Assembly (NCBI GenBank): GCA_017419895.1
Contig: JAFOKI010000184.1
Coordinates: forward strand, 1 to 14,614
Source: Eubacterium sp.
GTDB lineage: Bacteria > Bacillota > Clostridia > Peptostreptococcales > Anaerovoracaceae
DNA: 14,614 nucleotides
Direction: 5' to 3'
Shown: piece by piece, positions 13,414 through 14,614 of the stretch
Layout: each line of letters opens with the position of its first letter
Numbering within the stretch: the first letter of the stretch is position 1
Made by a program: the position numbers and the translations under genes
Notes under the pieces: generated by a model
Databases searched by the model: none
Seen by the model: the letters and a program-made list of their open reading frames with translations, nothing else
Told to the model about the DNA's origin: nothing

Positions 13414-14614
13414 ATGAATAAGGACATACAGCAGATATACTCGGAAAAATTCACGACTCCGGCAGAAGCCGCATCGCATATCAAATCAGGTGACCGCATC
13501 GCTTACGGATTCGCGCACCTCACGCCGTACGTAATGGACGACGCGATAGCGGACCGCATAGAGGCGGGCGAACTTGAAGGACTCGAGTTCGAGATGGCGC
13601 TCTCAATGCGGCGCAGGCCATATGCGGTGTTTGAGCGCAGCAAAAGCATCGAGCAGGCCAGGTTTACTAGTCTTCATATGCTTGGCATCGACAGGACCAT
13701 GCAGGATGCCGGACGCGATTGGTTCACTCCGATACTTTTCAGCGAGGTCCCGAGTTTCTGGGGCCCCGGAAATGATTTCGATGCATGCTGCATACAGGTC
13801 ACGCCGATGGACGAGAACGGTGATTTCAATTTCGGACCGGCTCCAACCGATATCAGGGCGATCCTGAAAAACTCTAAGCTCATCATATTTGAGGAAAATC
13901 CAAGCATTCCGGTTTGTCACGGACCCGAGAACTATTGGAATGTAAGAGATATCGACTTTGTTGTGAAGGGATCGGACACCCGGCTCGCAGAGTTCAGCTC
14001 CAAGCCGGGCGGCGAGGTTGAAAGGCAGGCGGCAAAGCACATAGTCGATCTGATAGAAGACGGGAGCACGCTTCAGCTTGGGATAGGCACGCTTCCTGAC
14101 ATGATAGGTGAGATGCTGGCCAAGTCCGATAAGGGCGACTTCTCGATCCACACCGAGCTTTTCAGCGACCCATACCTTAAGATAATCGAAGCGGGCAAAG
14201 TCACCAACAGCAAGAAAACCGATCCAGGTAAAACGGTCTATACTGTCGCGCTCGGGACACGCGATGTCTTCGATTACCTTGACGGGAATCCGGACTGCAT
14301 GGCGGCGCCTGTCGAATACGTCAATAATTTCAGGACCATATCCGGTATAGACAAATTTATTTCCGTCAACGGATGCCTGAACGTGGACCTTTACGGACAG
14401 GTCTGCTCGGAAAGCATCGGATTCAAACATATTACGGGCACGGGCGGACAGCTCGACTTTGTGCTTGCCGCGTATGCTTCGAAAGGCGGGAAGAGTTTCC
14501 TTTGTGTAAACTCTACCAGAAAACTCAAGGATGGCCGAATCATATCCAATATTCGTCCGCTTCTCGACAAAGGCCAGATAGTTTCCACACCGAGGGCTGC
14601 GGTCCATTATATCG
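13414..14614 (+). CDS. Acetyl-CoA hydrolase/transferase-family CoA-transferase (partial, 3' end cut)
   Basis: The first 400 residues of a family I CoA-transferase are present; the frame is open to the window end. The family includes butyryl-CoA:acetate and 4-hydroxybutyrate CoA-transferases of about 430-450 residues, so roughly 30-50 residues are missing. Visible motifs are LQLGIGTLPD (220-229), the IHTELFSDP block with catalytic Glu248 (codon 14155-14157) that forms the glutamyl-CoA thioester, and GTGGQLDFV (342-350). The protein ends in STPRAAVHYI at the edge. The start at 13414 gives the expected N-terminus and is preceded only by a weak AAAGGT site. An in-frame ATG at 13360 would add 18 residues but sits at the foot of the palindromic hairpin, so I prefer 13414. 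It probably releases the acid product of the nearby acyl-CoA pathway, such as butyrate or isobutyrate, with acetate as acceptor; the exact substrate is inferred. Confidence 0.88.
   Translation, partial: MNKDIQQIYSEKFTTPAEAASHIKSGDRIAYGFAHLTPYVMDDAIADRIEAGELEGLEFEMALSMRRRPYAVFERSKSIEQARFTSLHMLGIDRTMQDAGRDWFTPILFSEVPSFWGPGNDFDACCIQVTPMDENGDFNFGPAPTDIRAILKNSKLIIFEENPSIPVCHGPENYWNVRDIDFVVKGSDTRLAEFSSKPGGEVERQAAKHIVDLIEDGSTLQLGIGTLPDMIGEMLAKSDKGDFSIHTELFSDPYLKIIEAGKVTNSKKTDPGKTVYTVALGTRDVFDYLDGNPDCMAAPVEYVNNFRTISGIDKFISVNGCLNVDLYGQVCSESIGFKHITGTGGQLDFVLAAYASKGGKSFLCVNSTRKLKDGRIISNIRPLLDKGQIVSTPRAAVHYI

Noticed and set aside
12280..13479. 399-codon open frame on the minus strand
   Set aside because: It is entirely antisense to etfA and the start of the CoA-transferase, shows no family motif, and is explained by the codon bias of the plus-strand gene.
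13603..14607. 334-codon open frame on the minus strand
   Set aside because: It is antisense to the CoA-transferase, which carries the catalytic Glu248 block; the antisense translation resembles no family.

Overview
The window looks like chromosome from a strictly anaerobic, Gram-positive clostridial bacterium (Bacillota). It has a ferredoxin-dependent 2-oxoacid oxidoreductase made of four separate subunits, a clostridial-type acyl-CoA dehydrogenase/EtfB/EtfA cluster, a family I CoA-transferase, an LTA-synthase-like membrane sulfatase and strong AGGAGG-type ribosome binding sites. Base composition looks balanced to mildly GC-rich. I cannot name genus or species. I see no mobile elements, tRNA, rRNA or CRISPR.

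Layout. Positions 147-3080 (minus) encode a 977-residue polytopic LTA-synthase/phosphoglycerol-transferase-like protein. Positions 3145-4017 (minus) encode a LysR-type regulator, divergent from a four-gene operon (4147-6783, plus) for a 2-oxoacid:ferredoxin oxidoreductase of the VOR (2-oxoisovalerate) type: ferredoxin, alpha, beta, gamma. A strong hairpin terminator closes that operon. A second LysR regulator (6915-7853, minus) is divergent from a two-gene unit (8016-9933, plus): an Ldh2-family 2-hydroxyacid dehydrogenase and PanB (ketopantoate hydroxymethyltransferase). A terminator-like hairpin, a plausible promoter and a structured leader of about 150 nt follow. Then come an acyl-CoA dehydrogenase, etfB and etfA (10203-13320, plus), a perfect 24-bp palindrome, and an acetyl-CoA hydrolase/transferase-family CoA-transferase (13414 onward) cut by the window end.

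How the genes may work together. VOR and PanB both act on 2-oxoisovalerate, and PanB chemistry is reversible. An adjacent 2-hydroxyacid dehydrogenase could interconvert pantoate and ketopantoate. The gene set therefore fits either (a) an unusual pantoate-synthesis unit beside branched-chain acid metabolism, or (b) a catabolic route pantoate -> ketopantoate -> 2-oxoisovalerate + methylene-THF -> isobutyryl-CoA + CO2 + reduced ferredoxin -> isobutyrate, with the CoA-transferase releasing the acid and the acyl-CoA dehydrogenase/Etf acting as an electron sink. The enzyme families are clear from sequence; the joint pathway is inference. Two LysR genes, each with an operator-like intergenic region next to a good -10 box, suggest substrate-controlled catabolic or fermentative units.
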